DNA of 64,000 nt. It comes from Effrenium voratum (lineage: Eukaryota > Sar > Dinophyceae > Suessiales > Symbiodiniaceae). A program made the translations under genes and the position numbers. Shown piece after piece: positions 31,084 through 40,778 of this stretch (position 1 is its first letter; the number at the start of each line of letters is the position of its first letter). The stretch spans positions 335,572-399,571 of the forward strand of contig CAUJNA010000491.1 in the NCBI GenBank assembly GCA_963377175.1, read 5' to 3'. The notes under the pieces are model-generated. The model was not told the DNA's origin. It saw only the letters and a list, made by a program, of their open reading frames with translations, and did not search any database.

Positions 31084-31248
31084 GATTTGGACCTCCCGCA
31101 TGCAATTTGGATCCTTGCCTCCGCTGGGTATCCTCCGCAGGCGGGCATCGCCTTCAGCCGGAGCCGCTATGATGGCCGCACCGACCTGCCCAGCTGCATG
31201 GACGTGTGGGATCTTTGGCTCATGGGCGTGAGCAACTTGATGCCTTGC
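31084..31248 (+). CDS. Possible exon of the same Cys-rich family
   Basis: The frame reads DLPHAIWILASAGYPPQAGI then FSRSRYDGRTDLPSCMDVWD. The acceptor is a TTAG at 31080-31083. It precedes the DNIMC exon. Confidence 0.42.
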
Positions 31249-31401
31249 ACGGTATTTTTGCGAATGGAGCGCGTAAGAGACTGTCACTGTTTTGATCCCA
31301 CAGCCACAACGAGAGGATGGTATCATGAATCATGACTGTTTGGAACAAGAGCATGTCTTGTAGCACATGATGATACCAGTCGTTGATACCATTCTGCCTA
31401 G

Positions 31402-31508
31402 GTGGACAACATCATGTGCGATGCCATGTCCTGCAAACAAAAATGCTGGATCAAGTTCTTCGATCCCAAGAACGCGAAGACGGAGACCTGGCTGCAGAAA
31501 CTCGGGAA
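31402..31508 (+). CDS. Exon with DNIMC....C...C motif (algal Cys-rich family)
   Basis: After CTAG the frame reads VDNIMCDAMSCKQKCWIKFF then DPKNAKTETWLQKLGK. (W)VDNIMCD...C...C is the second hallmark of the family noted at 29446. The three exons lie in the order expected for that domain. Confidence 0.5.
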
Positions 31509-32112
31509 GGCCTTGTATGTTGCAATTGCCCTCCGCTACTATGTGTGAAATGCTGCTCAAACTGGAGCCCTGCACACCAACTTGAAAGCCTTCTGCTACA
31601 TCGGCCTTGAGTGTGCCCATGCGGTTATATCCAAAGCTTGTGGCACGATATACCAACTATTCATGGGCTGCGTGGCAAAATGACACGAACACTTGATTGG
31701 TTTGCTTGGCCTGTTGTGGGTAGAGAAATAGTGACTTGTCATGCATTCTATGATAGATGTGATTGTGGAAGCAGCTTTTAGGTAGAGAACCATGAGGGCT
31801 ACAAATTGTTGTACCCAGTTGGTGACATCAAAGATACTTGCACCTCATTGGTTGTCCAGGCCGAGGCAGCCTCGACTCAAACAACCCAAGGCCACCTCCG
31901 AGCCACAATGAAGGCGACCTTGTCACGACATCTCACCATAGCCCGCCTACCCCGCTTGAGCCTCAAATTTGGAGGGCACCGGGTTTCCGAAGATGGCAGA
32001 TGTTGCTCAATCGGAGACCAGCTCGGAGTCAAGAGTGGAGGACAAGTCGGAGGATAGCGGCGTGAGCGCCAAGCAGCAAACTGTAAGCAGCTTGGAGGCC
32101 TATATCAATTTG

Positions 32113-32230
32113 GCTGCGGGTCAAAACCAATGGTACCATTTTGGGGCAGGTGCACCACCCATTTTAGAACCTCTTTTAGTGGGGATTGGGATGTTCACTG
32201 GGGGTACGATTTGGGTTTTGACCCATAGCC
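32113..32230 (+). mobile_element. Introner-like TIR element, family A, in transporter
   Basis: The ends are GGCTGCGGGTCAAAACC and GGGTTTTGACCCATAGCC. Flanks ATTTG (32108-32112) and ATGTG (32231-32235). Removal of 123 bp gives INLVTVILGAG, the expected first-helix motif. Confidence 0.9.
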
Positions 32231-32316
32231 ATGTGGTCACTGTCATTCTTGGCGCTGGCATCCTAGCATTGCCACAGCCCACCAGCTGGGTGCTTTGCCC
32301 GCTGCTGATCCTTTGT

Positions 32317-32414
32317 TCAAAGGGTGATGTTACAGGAAAATCTACAGGAAATGGCCCCAAAACAGCCTAAAAATGCAGCTTTCCTGCATAATTTCCTGTA
32401 ACCCAACCCTTTGA
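32317..32414. mobile_element. Introner-like TIR element, family H, in transporter
   Basis: The inverted ends are CAAAGGGTGATGTTACAGGAAA and ATTTCCTGTAACCCAACCCTTTG. 5-bp flank TTTGT at 32312-32316 and 32415-32419. Removal (103 bp) joins LLILCGQAVQW in frame. Confidence 0.88.
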
Positions 32415-32874
32415 TTTGTGGACAGGCGGTCCAATGGTCGATCTTCCGGCTCTGGCGGGCGTTTATGGCAGACCGCGCCATCCCTGTCAGCGTCTTCGAA
32501 GATCTGGGTGAAGCTGGCTTTGGGACGTGCGGCCGAGCGCGATAGCCACTGTGTTGGTGAACGTTTTCCTAGTGGGAGTTTGCTCGGCCGCAGCCAATTT
32601 TTTTTGCAGCTGCAGAACCTCTCGACAGATACCATTGACGGGCGCGTTTGGATGCTCATCACGTATCCCGTCTTTGTGGGGCTTGCGCTGCTTCGGAACT
32701 TGTCGGTGCTTTCCAAGCTCGTCCCCGTGGGGATGGTGGCAGCCCTTGGTGTGCATTGTATGGAAGTCCCTGATGGAGGTTGAGGTCTGAGCTGCACTCG
32801 GCATGGCCCAAGGAGCCAAAACAGCGCTCGGGGCGGCGCTCGCCACCTGCTTGGGGGCCTTCACCATTGCACCC

Positions 32875-32991
32875 AGAGTTCCGTTTTTTTGACAACCCAA
32901 GGTAGACTTAAACCCAGGGGTTTCCCTTTTGGGGAAATCAACCACCCCTGGGTTTAAGTCGACTTTGGGGTAGTCAAAAATCGGAACCCTG
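32875..32991. mobile_element. Introner-like TIR element, family G, in transporter
   Basis: Long inverted arms AGTTCCG(T)nGAC..GTAGACTTAAACCCAGGGG and its complement. Perfect 9-bp target repeat ATTGCACCC at 32866-32874 and 32992-33000. Removal (126 bp) restores AFTIAPAAPAVIQDM. Confidence 0.93.
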
Positions 32992-33835
32992 ATTGCACCC
33001 GCGGCACCAGCGGTGATTCAGGACATGGCAAATCCGGAGCGCTTCCCCAGAGCGAAAGAAGCGGCGCACTGCTCACCTGTGGCATTCTATACGCTGCAGT
33101 CATGCTTTGCGGATACTATGGCTATGCCAATTTTGTCCAAGAGGACCTTGCTGCAATCATGGCATTCTCTCCAGCTACTTGGGATGAAGCAATGCAACCT
33201 GTGAGCAATTGGACTGGTGTGAGTACGGCCTCGCTGCAAGTATGCATCTCCATTCTGGTGCCTACAAACATCATGCTGAGCATCCCACTCTTGGCCACGG
33301 CAATACAGTGCGCCTTATGTGCCTCGAGGCTTTTGGGGGAACTGGGCGATGAGGGTGGCCCTCATAACAGGCGTGGATGGCATAGCCATGGCGGTCCTTC
33401 GTCCTGCCGCTTGCTTTCGCGGGTCGCATTCTCAACGAGAGGCATGGTGCACTGGCTGCGCAATATTTGTGGCATGGCCTCATCATGCTGAGTGCCCCGT
33501 GCCTCTTCTTTGGTGTTTACACGTCAGTGCTGGACGTGATGCACGGCACATGAAAGAAACGAATCCAAGTTGCTGTACAGACAAGAATTCCATGTCACGG
33601 CACTTCAGCAGAACTGTATAGGCTGTTAATTGACTTGGCACCTTGGACAATGGCCGGTGTCATTGAATTTGCTTTCTGAAAACTGCGAGAATCGCTAAGG
33701 TGAACTTTGAACCAATTTGAATGCGCAGGTGCTTAGACAAATTCCCAGCTGTTTGTCCGAGTTTGTCCGATACTAAAAAACATTTTGATGCCTTGGTCTG
33801 GTCAGTCTGTTCCGACGGCACCGAGTAGCTGAGCA

Positions 33836-33960
33836 GCCTGCGAAGGGGTTTGGTGCTCCCAGTGCACAGCCGCTTGTGGCAACTGCGAGCTCAGAAAGCC
33901 CCGGAGCGACAACCCTCGGCCTCGGGAGAGGCAGAGAGCGCTGGAAAAGGGGTCGGCTGC
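33836..33960 (+). CDS. Possible TSP1-like exon
   Basis: The frame reads VWCSQCTAACGNCELRKPRS. W.SQCTAACG.....R resembles the first half of a TSP1 repeat, with one extra Cys after W. The following part is Arg/Pro-rich. Weak. Confidence 0.3.
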
Positions 33961-34404
33961 TTTGGCTCCTCAACGCACCCCTCGTGGCGGAAGTGAACTG
34001 ATTGGGCCAATTGTACAGCGCGCCACGCTTTGCAGGCTTTGATACACTGGGTTCGCCTGTCAGACATGCTTGCAAGCAAGCAGGCGTGACATTCCCAGCG
34101 CACAACCGGAACATTATTCAATATGAGGGGCAGATCTACAAGAATTTCATGGGACAGCAGACGGTGCTTCTGCCAATTCTGCCTGCACTTGGCAACATGA
34201 GTCGACGTAACGAAAACGATGGACAACCCGAACACCGGCAATTTGGACTTTTTACTGTAGTTGTCACAGACTCTTGGACTGATTGGTGAGGACTTTGCTG
34301 GATGATCCGGCCAGCTAAGGAGATCACTGGAGACATCCACTGGTACGATTTCAACGCAAAGTGCGGCTGCCTCAGATCAGGCGCCGAAGCTACTTAAAAT
34401 GTGT

Positions 34405-34507
34405 GGCTGTGGGTCAAAACCAATGGTACCATTTCACCCATTTTGGTCTATTTATGTGGGGATTAGGATGTTCACTGGGGGTACGATTTGGGTTTTGACC
34501 CATAGCC
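34405..34507 (+). mobile_element. Introner-like TIR element, family A
   Basis: The ends are GGCTGTGGGTCAAAACC and GGGTTTTGACCCATAGCC. The middle has lost the GAATTC/GTGCAC block. Confidence 0.88.
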
Positions 34508-34519
34508 ATGTCTCCAAAA

Positions 34520-35400
34520 GGCCACCGGAGGTGGGTGGCGTCCTTCTGGTATTTACCTTTAGGCCAAAAATCGCTCAACAGGTGTTTGTCAGGCAGCTTG
34601 TGAGCCGTAGGCTTTGTGACAAGCCCGTAGGATGATTCAAATACTCCCTCCAACAGAACTCTAGTGTATTGATTTTCAAAGCTCTATCAAAGCCAGAAAG
34701 CCCCAAACGTGATTCAACAAAATCCGCTTGCCAGTTTCGAGCGCTGCAATTGTTGGTGTAGCTTTGTAGATTTTTTGGGCCTGGGCTCATTGCCCAATGT
34801 GCTGTTTGAGTTGATCTCAAGCCAAGTGCATGGTGTGATATGTGTTGCAGTTCATTCCCGCAGTGAAGCTGTTTGAATCAATAGTCTTGCTGATGGCTCA
34901 TTTCAACATTCTCAGGCTTGCGCTGCGATGAGACAAATTGTGGCCCCGCCTTCGTCAAGGCAGGCTGTTGCGTTGAGTCGCTTCGCTTGGAGTCCCTCGT
35001 CGAGAAGATGCTTCTGCCACGATTGGAGTATGGCTTGTGTCGGTTTTTGGATCCATGCTGCAGTTAGGGTCGCGGTTGCAAGAAGTGTGTCAAAATCTGG
35101 AGAATGAAGATTGGATCTTCATGTCTTGATATTACTGTTTACCTTGTTTTCATGGATCTCTCGCACACCAGTTAACTCGCACACCAGCTAAGTCTGATGG
35201 CTCCCTTGTCCTGCCTTTCCCATCTCTTGCCTCATCCTCAAGTCACTTTTGGAGGATGAAAGAGGTAAGAAGGAAAGGGAAAGGCCATCTCTTCTCCCAC
35301 CTGCCCGCTCTGTGAGTCTTGGCAGGATGGTAACTTCTACAATTCATTTCTCATTTCTTAGGCTGCCTACCTTCCTTGTGTACCCTTTCCCCAGCCGTGT
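34520..35400. other. No supported gene
   Basis: Nearly 900 bp with only short frames, becoming T-rich. The minus frame 34575-34820 has no recognised motif. Confidence 0.5.
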
Positions 35401-35417
35401 GCTTGGCTGGTAGGATA

Positions 35418-35597
35418 TTAATATCATAATATATATATATATATGGTATATATAGTATTCGTATATTATATTATACATTATATATTATACAATATATGAT
35501 ATTATATTAATATAACATTATACGATATTATACGATATGATATGATATATTGTATTACATCATGTTATATTATTTCATATCATATTATATATAGAGA
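35418..35597. repeat. AT-rich low-complexity block
   Basis: Almost pure A/T (TATA, ATATTA units) for about 180 bp directly left of the inverted-repeat island. Confidence 0.9.
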
Positions 35598-35616
35598 GGG
35601 CGGACGTCTTTGGTTG

Positions 35617-36905
35617 CGGTTTTCAGATTCCTGTGGGCTGCGTTTTTTCAGATTCCTGGGGGCTGCGTTTGTTTCCTCTGATTGGACTGCTCCTTATTGA
35701 ACTCTTCTGGTTTTAGTTGGAATTTAAGTTGAACTTGATACATATATCAAGTTATGTTTTCTGTTGATAATAAAGATACTTAGAGGTCCCAAATTGGGTA
35801 AATGCACGTTTAAATGTCTACTGATTTCCAAAGCCGATTCTATCGGAAAGGACATCCTGGAAAAGTCATTAATTATATTCTAGTTCAACGTAAAACACGG
35901 GTTGGAGTCTGTCCTTATTAAATGTCACTCAATGTGCGATAGAAATTAGGCAGAAACTGATAGATATATTAAGCAGCATTCAGAAGGAACAAAATGAGCG
36001 GTCCCGAAGATGTTGAATGCATGTTCCCGTGTAACATTTACTTTGAAGCATAATAATCATTATTCAAACTCAACTTTAACATAGAACTTCTGATAGGAGC
36101 CTTTCCTTATGAACCTCTACTTAATTTCAGTCACAAAGTGAGTAGACTTTGACAAAGCTATTAAGTCATAAGGACAGAATTCAGAGGTCCCGACATCATG
36201 TTTTTTTGCTTTCTAGCCCCCAGCACTACCATGGTCAGAAAACACCGCAAAGCACAGTGTTTTGTAGCATTTTTCGTTTTCGATTCACATCTCCACCAAC
36301 AGCCACTCGTTAAAATTCAGTTGAATTTGAATAAGACTTAATTGGGACTGAATAAGGAAATGCTTTTTCAGAATCCAACTGCGAATTGCATCTTACACTT
36401 AGACTAGACGGAGATCCTTTCTTTACAATTAAAATAGAGTTTTAGCATAGCTTGATAAGGAATATGTACAATCACTGATAAGGAATGAATCCAACCACAA
36501 CTTCTTTGTTGAAGTATAATTTGCAGTGGAATTGTTCTATCTAAAATAACAATTCTATCGAACCCCAGGTCTCGAACGAGCAGATGAACATGTTTGGCTT
36601 GTTCTTTTATTATTATTGTTCCTTGCTCTTTTTTTTTTGTGTTTAGCCTCCCCAACCCTAAAAACAAAAAAAACACCACAGGTCTCGAATGAGCAGATGA
36701 AGATGATAGGCTGCCTGTTTTCTTTTTGTTTTCTTTCGTTTTGTCAGTTTTTAGATTCCCCAATCGGAAAGACACAAAACAACAAACAAAAGCACCAACC
36801 CCAGGCCTTGAACGAACAGATGAAGATGATGGGCTTCTGTTTTTATTTTTCGGTTGGTTTTTGATGAAAACACACAGCCCCCAGGAATCTGAAAAACGCA
36901 GCCCG
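35617..36905. mobile_element. AT-rich island bounded by inverted repeats
   Basis: TTTTCAGATTCCTGGGGGCTG (with a second partial copy) at 35617-35668 and CAGCCCCCAGGAATCTGAAAA at 36876-36897 are inverted. The 1.2 kb between is AT-rich, lacks families A-C and has no long reading frame on the left. The right part holds a tandem repeat. It could be a larger non-autonomous transposon. Confidence 0.5.
36563..36840. repeat. Three-copy tandem repeat, about 115-125 bp
   Basis: CCCAGGTCTCGAACGAGCAG, CACAGGTCTCGAATGAGCAG and CCCAGGCCTTGAACGAACAG start successive units near 36564, 36676 and 36800. Each is followed by ATGAA(C/G)ATG and T-rich then A-rich spacer. Confidence 0.75.
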
Positions 36906-37036
36906 CATGGCGCCCCCTTCTGTATTATTATGAATTATATTCCATATTAATCTTGATCCTGTTTTACTCGCACAGGCTGGAGCCACCTCCTGGATGTTCT
37001 AGCAATGCCTTCAGAATGCTTCTGAACTGATTTGGA

Positions 37037-37159
37037 TACTGTGGATGGACGAAATCCTGCATCACCAAGGAAACCCTCCAATGATGGTTCGGTAAATACC
37101 AGCAAACAACGGTTTCCCATGCTTTCAAACTGGTGCAGGAATTCGTCCATCCACAGTAT
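37037..37159. mobile_element. Introner-like TIR element, family B
   Basis: The ends are TACTGTGGATGGACGAAATCC and GGAATTCGTCCATCCACAGTA. TA on both sides. Confidence 0.9.
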
Positions 37160-37205
37160 GTTTAGTCAGGGCCCGGAAGACCTTGCCCCTTGTCACTTCC
37201 TTCCA

Positions 37206-37515
37206 GAACCCGCCGCTGTGACGTCCAAGCTTCGAGCTGCTCGCCACCGCCAGGGCGCTGGGGCCAATCGGCGCTCCAGCGGCATCGAGTCCGACATCAA
37301 GCGGCCAGAGGCGCAAAAGTGCCAGATGGGCATGTGCCTTGGACACATGGCCATGGTTCAAAACCGTTTTGGTACCATTTTGAGATCGGTGAATTCACCA
37401 CCCATTTTAGAACTTATTTTAGTGGTTGGATTGGGAAGTTCACGGGGGGTACCGTTTTGACCCTTGGACACATCGTGGCCGTGCTGTTCGGCTGGCATAG
37501 CCCGAGGCCACAGTA
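37206..37515 (+). CDS. C-terminal exon, algal Cys-rich family (GANRR..GI.SDIKR)
   Basis: The frame reads GAGANRRSSGIESDIKRPE then AQKCQMGMCLGH, reaching a family-A element at 37349. Deleting the element with one copy of its 11-bp target repeat continues IVAVLFGWHSPRPQ and a stop at 37513. ANRR(R/S)SGI.SDI.R is the third hallmark of the family noted at 29446. The start of the exon is uncertain (AG at 37205 or 37252). If it belongs to the 29.4-31.5 kb gene, the transporter lies inside that gene. Confidence 0.6.
37349..37462 (-). mobile_element. Family A element with 11-bp target repeat
   Basis: The left end is GGCCATGGTTCAAAACC and the right end is truncated to CCGTTTTGACC(C). CTTGGACACAT is perfectly repeated at 37338-37348 and 37463-37473. 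No AG lies at the right boundary. Confidence 0.9.
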
Positions 37516-37519
37516 GTCA

Positions 37520-38120
37520 TCATCTCAGGCATAAAGCTTGGAGGGTTGCTGCGGCACGGAGGGTGTTGCAAGTTTGCAAGCTTCTTCGTATTTGTTTCAA
37601 AGGTCCCTTTATTCCTTTGGGCTTTGACTGTGGAGACTTGTTGCTGATTTCATTGTCCCATTTCTGAGGTACTCAGGCTGCTCGACTGCAATTTGACCTC
37701 AGGGTCCCACCAGATCCCATCAGACTGCATTTGTTTTGCTGGTGCCGGGCATTAATTCAGTGTCCTGTCGCAGAAGGTCCCTGGGTCCCTGAATGAGTGA
37801 ATGAATTGGTCACGGTCTGTTTGCATGGCTCGTCGTGTGGATTGCATGGACAACGTGTGGCTCGTATCAGACCAGTCGCTTGCAGCCAGCATGACATTGA
37901 TTTTATTTCAATGCAATGGCCTAAGGTGTGCCTGACGCGGACTTGCCCACCTTGCCCAAGCCGCGTGTTTAGAACCTAGTTGATGGAGCAGTCAGACACG
38001 CGCTTGGCTGCATCAACATCTACTTCTGCTGCTTGTCTGTTGCAAGCATAATTAGGCGGCAAGAATCGTTGACTCTATGCAGGGAAGCGTCGACAATGTG
38101 CTGTGCAGCCATCCTCTCCT
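37520..38120. other. No supported gene
   Basis: Probably 3' untranslated or intergenic sequence after the stop at 37513. The frame at 37797-37979 has no recognised motif. Confidence 0.4.
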
Positions 38121-38125
38121 ATGAA

Positions 38126-38574
38126 TCAAGCAGCCGGGTAGCTGTTCGACTCCACTGCGCGAAGCAAGATTAGTTGCGTAGCGAATCTTTTGCAGCATTC
38201 TAGCATTTGACCAGGATGTGTCTTAGCAGGCACCAAGGCACCCAGGCTGCGCCAAAGGCCGGCTTGCCAGCGTCCACGTCGCGGGTCCATGCACAAAAGC
38301 TCTGTGTGTGGCCGCAGGCAAAGGCCTTTCTTATCAGGAGAGGCCGGAACCAGGGGATCAAACCAAGGGCCCTCATCGTTTTCGCCTGGGGTGGTTTGTG
38401 ATTGGGGAGGAGGGCATTTATTCTGGGGACTGGATGAATGTCCCCTTTGATACTCTGAGCCACTTTGATGCTCGGACACTCCGCTGAGCAAGTCGCCGTC
38501 ATTTGACGTGTCAGAGAGAGGTGAAAAAAGCTCTTGGCGCGGGTCATCGAGTCAGGTGACCGGCGAGTGGCCAT
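38126..38574 (-). CDS. Minus-strand open frame, hypothetical
   Basis: Two overlapping minus frames. The longer (124 codons) contains NHKPPQAKTMRALGLIPWF then RKAFACGHTQSFCAWTRDVD and PAFGAAWVPWCLL. Trp, His and Cys richness suggests a structured or metal-binding protein. It is the only fairly convincing minus-strand candidate in this part. No family is recognised; it could also be antisense noise. Confidence 0.35.
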
Positions 38575-38725
38575 GCAATTCTTCCGAGAAGCTTTTGAGG
38601 TGCAGCTCTCTTGCCCCCTCCGCCGGATTCAACAGCCAAAGGGGAAGTAGCCAGAGTGGCCTTTGACAAAACTTGGTTTTGGTACGTTGATACAAGTTGA
38701 TACACATGCTTCTCTTAAGCCAAGT

Positions 38726-38818
38726 GGCTGTGGGCCAAATTAGGCACCCAAAGTGGAACCCTGGCCCCGGTTCATGGTCCTTTGGTGGTATGACTTTGAC
38801 CCATACCCAAGTCACTTC
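38726..38818. mobile_element. Family A/C-like TIR element, diverged
   Basis: GGCTGTGGGCCAAATTAGGC on the left, TATGACTTTGACCCATACCC on the right, AAGT on both sides. Confidence 0.7.
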
Positions 38819-39168
38819 CTGTTGCTCATTGCCAGTATGTACTTTGTTCCTTGCGTGTTTGAGCTCTCGGGAGGTCGTCCTCCGAGGTTGGGGCGAAATG
38901 CCTTCCCAAGACGTGCAAGCACTTGCCGAAAGCCAAGTCTGCAAACTGATGGGAGTGATAATGAGTTAAGACAAGCTGTGATGGGCAGACATTGGACTAT
39001 GATCAACAAGTGTTTCGGCCTTTGCGCTTCGACCCCGGCTCTTGTGGGTCCTCCGTGCATGACTTCCCTTGAGCATCATCTTGGCCATACTGCAGCTGCT
39101 GACACATTGCCCTCATGATGCGAACTTTTCCTTCCTATGACTCCTGAACAGCTTTGGTTTTTGTGCAG

Positions 39169-39242
39169 AGAACGGCCGTCAATGTCAGGACCTGAAACAT
39201 CACTCATGCTCCGACTGTTGGCTCATGGTACACTCCAAGCAG
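39169..39242 (+). CDS. Short Cys-rich exon
   Basis: After TTTGTGCAG the frame reads ENGRQCQDLKHHSCSDCWL. It resembles the first part of a CCP-like or similar module and stops at 39243. Confidence 0.45.
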
Positions 39243-39478
39243 TAATGGGTCTCTCACTTACTCTCACTTACTCTCTCTGTCTCTCTCTCTCTCTCTCTTT
39301 CCCTTGTCCCAAGCTCTGATGGAAATGTTGGGCAAGCGATGGAATGTTAGTTTGCTTATGCTGAGATGACGCTTCAGGCCGCCCCTGCTGCATGCGGACC
39401 ACAGAGCCTTGCGGCAGCCAGAGGCCTAGAAGCCCAGCAAATGCCAAGAGAATGAGGGAGCCCCTCTTCACCCCATGT

Positions 39479-39607
39479 GGCTGTGGGTCAACACCAATGG
39501 GATCCCATTTTGGGGTAGGTGAATTCACCACCCATTTCAGAACCTCTTTTAGTGGTTGGATTGATTGATGTTCACTGGGGGTACGATTTGGATGTTGACC
39601 CATGGCC
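39479..39607 (+). mobile_element. Introner-like TIR element, family A
   Basis: The ends are GGCTGTGGGTCAACACC and GATGTTGACCCATGGCC. GTGAATTCACCACCC core. A 205-codon minus frame crosses it (39268-39885) but depends on the element and a GAGAAC repeat. Confidence 0.88.
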
Positions 39608-39837
39608 AGGTCACAGCAGTGCACAGCATCTATGCACCGCATCCGCACGCAGCAAAGGTGTCGAGGCATCGAGTCAGGATCCGCCGGGCACCCAAACAGT
39701 CGCAGAATCCTGCAAACGAGGTTGACGGGGAACACGTAAAAGCGAGTCCATGACCTCAGCTCGGAAGCTGGAACCTTGCAAACATCGCCAAAGCGAGTTC
39801 CTGGGCCCGGAAGGAAGGACGGCCACATGCAGGGACT

Positions 39838-39885
39838 AGCAACTGCAACAACAACAGCGAGAACGAGAACGAGAACGAGAGACAT
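39838..39885. repeat. (GAGAAC)n repeat
   Basis: Four to five GAGAAC units. Confidence 0.8.
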
Positions 39886-40119
39886 CTCAGCCTGGGGCTG
39901 TTGGTTTCAAGCTTGATGGCTTCAAAACGGTCATTCTAATTTTCAGCCTTTGCGCTTTCAGGGGTCAGCTGGGGGAGGGGGGGGTCCGAACTGATCTTAG
40001 CGAATGCAGCGATTTCGTGGTACCCATCATTTACTTCAGGTCAAGGCTATAGGCGTGGTGTGCCATTGCGTTGGCCCAGGAATGCCTTCTTCAGTGCGAA
40101 GCCGGATATTTGCCCACAG

Positions 40120-40234
40120 GTCTGCCCTGCCAGAAAGTGTTTGTGAAGTGTTCAGGTCCATGCCCAGGCAGAATATGCATGCCCTCAGACATGCAAACAC
40201 CGAAGATCGGGCTTCTGTTTGACGCATGTATCAG
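40120..40234 (+). CDS. Cys-rich exon
   Basis: After TGCCCACAG the frame reads LPCQKVFVKCSGPCPGRIC then MPSDMQTPKIGLLFDAC. Five Cys in 20 residues suggest a secreted domain. A GTAAAC donor at 40235 is good. An upstream frame (40037-40119) gives VVCHCVGPGMPSSV. Confidence 0.55.
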
Positions 40235-40584
40235 GTAAACAGCCATCTCAGCTACGCTCATGACGACGGCCATTTCGCATGTCAACGATTAGAAGGCGGC
40301 CAATATATCGCGACGACCCAACCGCCACAATCACCAAAGACAACTGTTGACATGTTTGCCGCGCAGGTGTGCGGGCTGTTCTGCGCTGATTGATGTTTTT
40401 CAATGAAAGCTGGCAACGAAGGAGTCCCTTGCCGTCACACAGCAGCTGTCGAAACCTCCAAGACAACAAGAGCCAACAGCACACTGTGTGCTCATACACC
40501 AGCAGCCCAGACGAAGCATCATTTGTTCCAACTGAAGTAGTTGCGACACAGACACTGTGCCACCCCTTTGCTTCGGTCGCGCAG

Positions 40585-40660
40585 GAGAAGGGAAGCTCCG
40601 CTGCAACCTGGGCAATTTCCAGCCGCGACCTTTGCCAGCATGCTGCAGGTTTTTGAGTTG
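40585..40660 (+). CDS. CCP/sushi-like end-of-module exon
   Basis: The frame reads GEGKLRCNLGNFQPRPLPAC. KLRCNLGNFQP..LP.C is the final strand of a module. Confidence 0.55.
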
Positions 40661-40778
40661 CGGTCGGCCTGAGTACCTCACAGCTGGTAAACCTGCCAGC
40701 GGAACTCGCTGACGCGATGTGACCCATGTAAGATGCTAGATCTCACGATCGTCGTGCTGTGAACCGGGGCCTACAACA

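Larger units (their letters stand above)
31993..33551 (+). pseudogene. Amino-acid/auxin permease (AAAP, SLC36/38-type) transporter, disrupted
   Basis: The ATG at 31993 starts MADVAQSETSSESRVEDKSE, a hydrophilic N-terminus, then SLEAYINL. Successive pieces match AAAP transporters, which carry amino acids across membranes with about 11 helices: VTVILGAGILALPQ (helix 1), VFEDLGEAGFGTCGR, VLVNVFLVGVCSAAANFF, WMLITYPVFVGLALLRNLSV then LSKLVPVGMVAALG, PAVIQDMANPERFPRA, LLTCGILYAAVMLCGYYGYA, LQVCISILVPTNIMLSIPLL, RVALITGVDGIAM, and a final helix in GLIMLSAPCLFFGVYTSVLD, with stop at 33549. Three TIR elements (A, H, G) interrupt it; deleting each with one target repeat keeps the frame. In addition at least five frame changes are needed without elements (about 32515, the T8 at 32598-32605, about 33055, about 33310, about 33390). 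So it is either a decaying copy or unpolished sequence. Confidence 0.75.

Noticed and set aside
39268..39885. 205-codon minus-strand open frame with signal-peptide-like Leu/Val stretch
   Set aside because: The hydrophobic start comes from a GAGAAC repeat and the middle is a family-A element.
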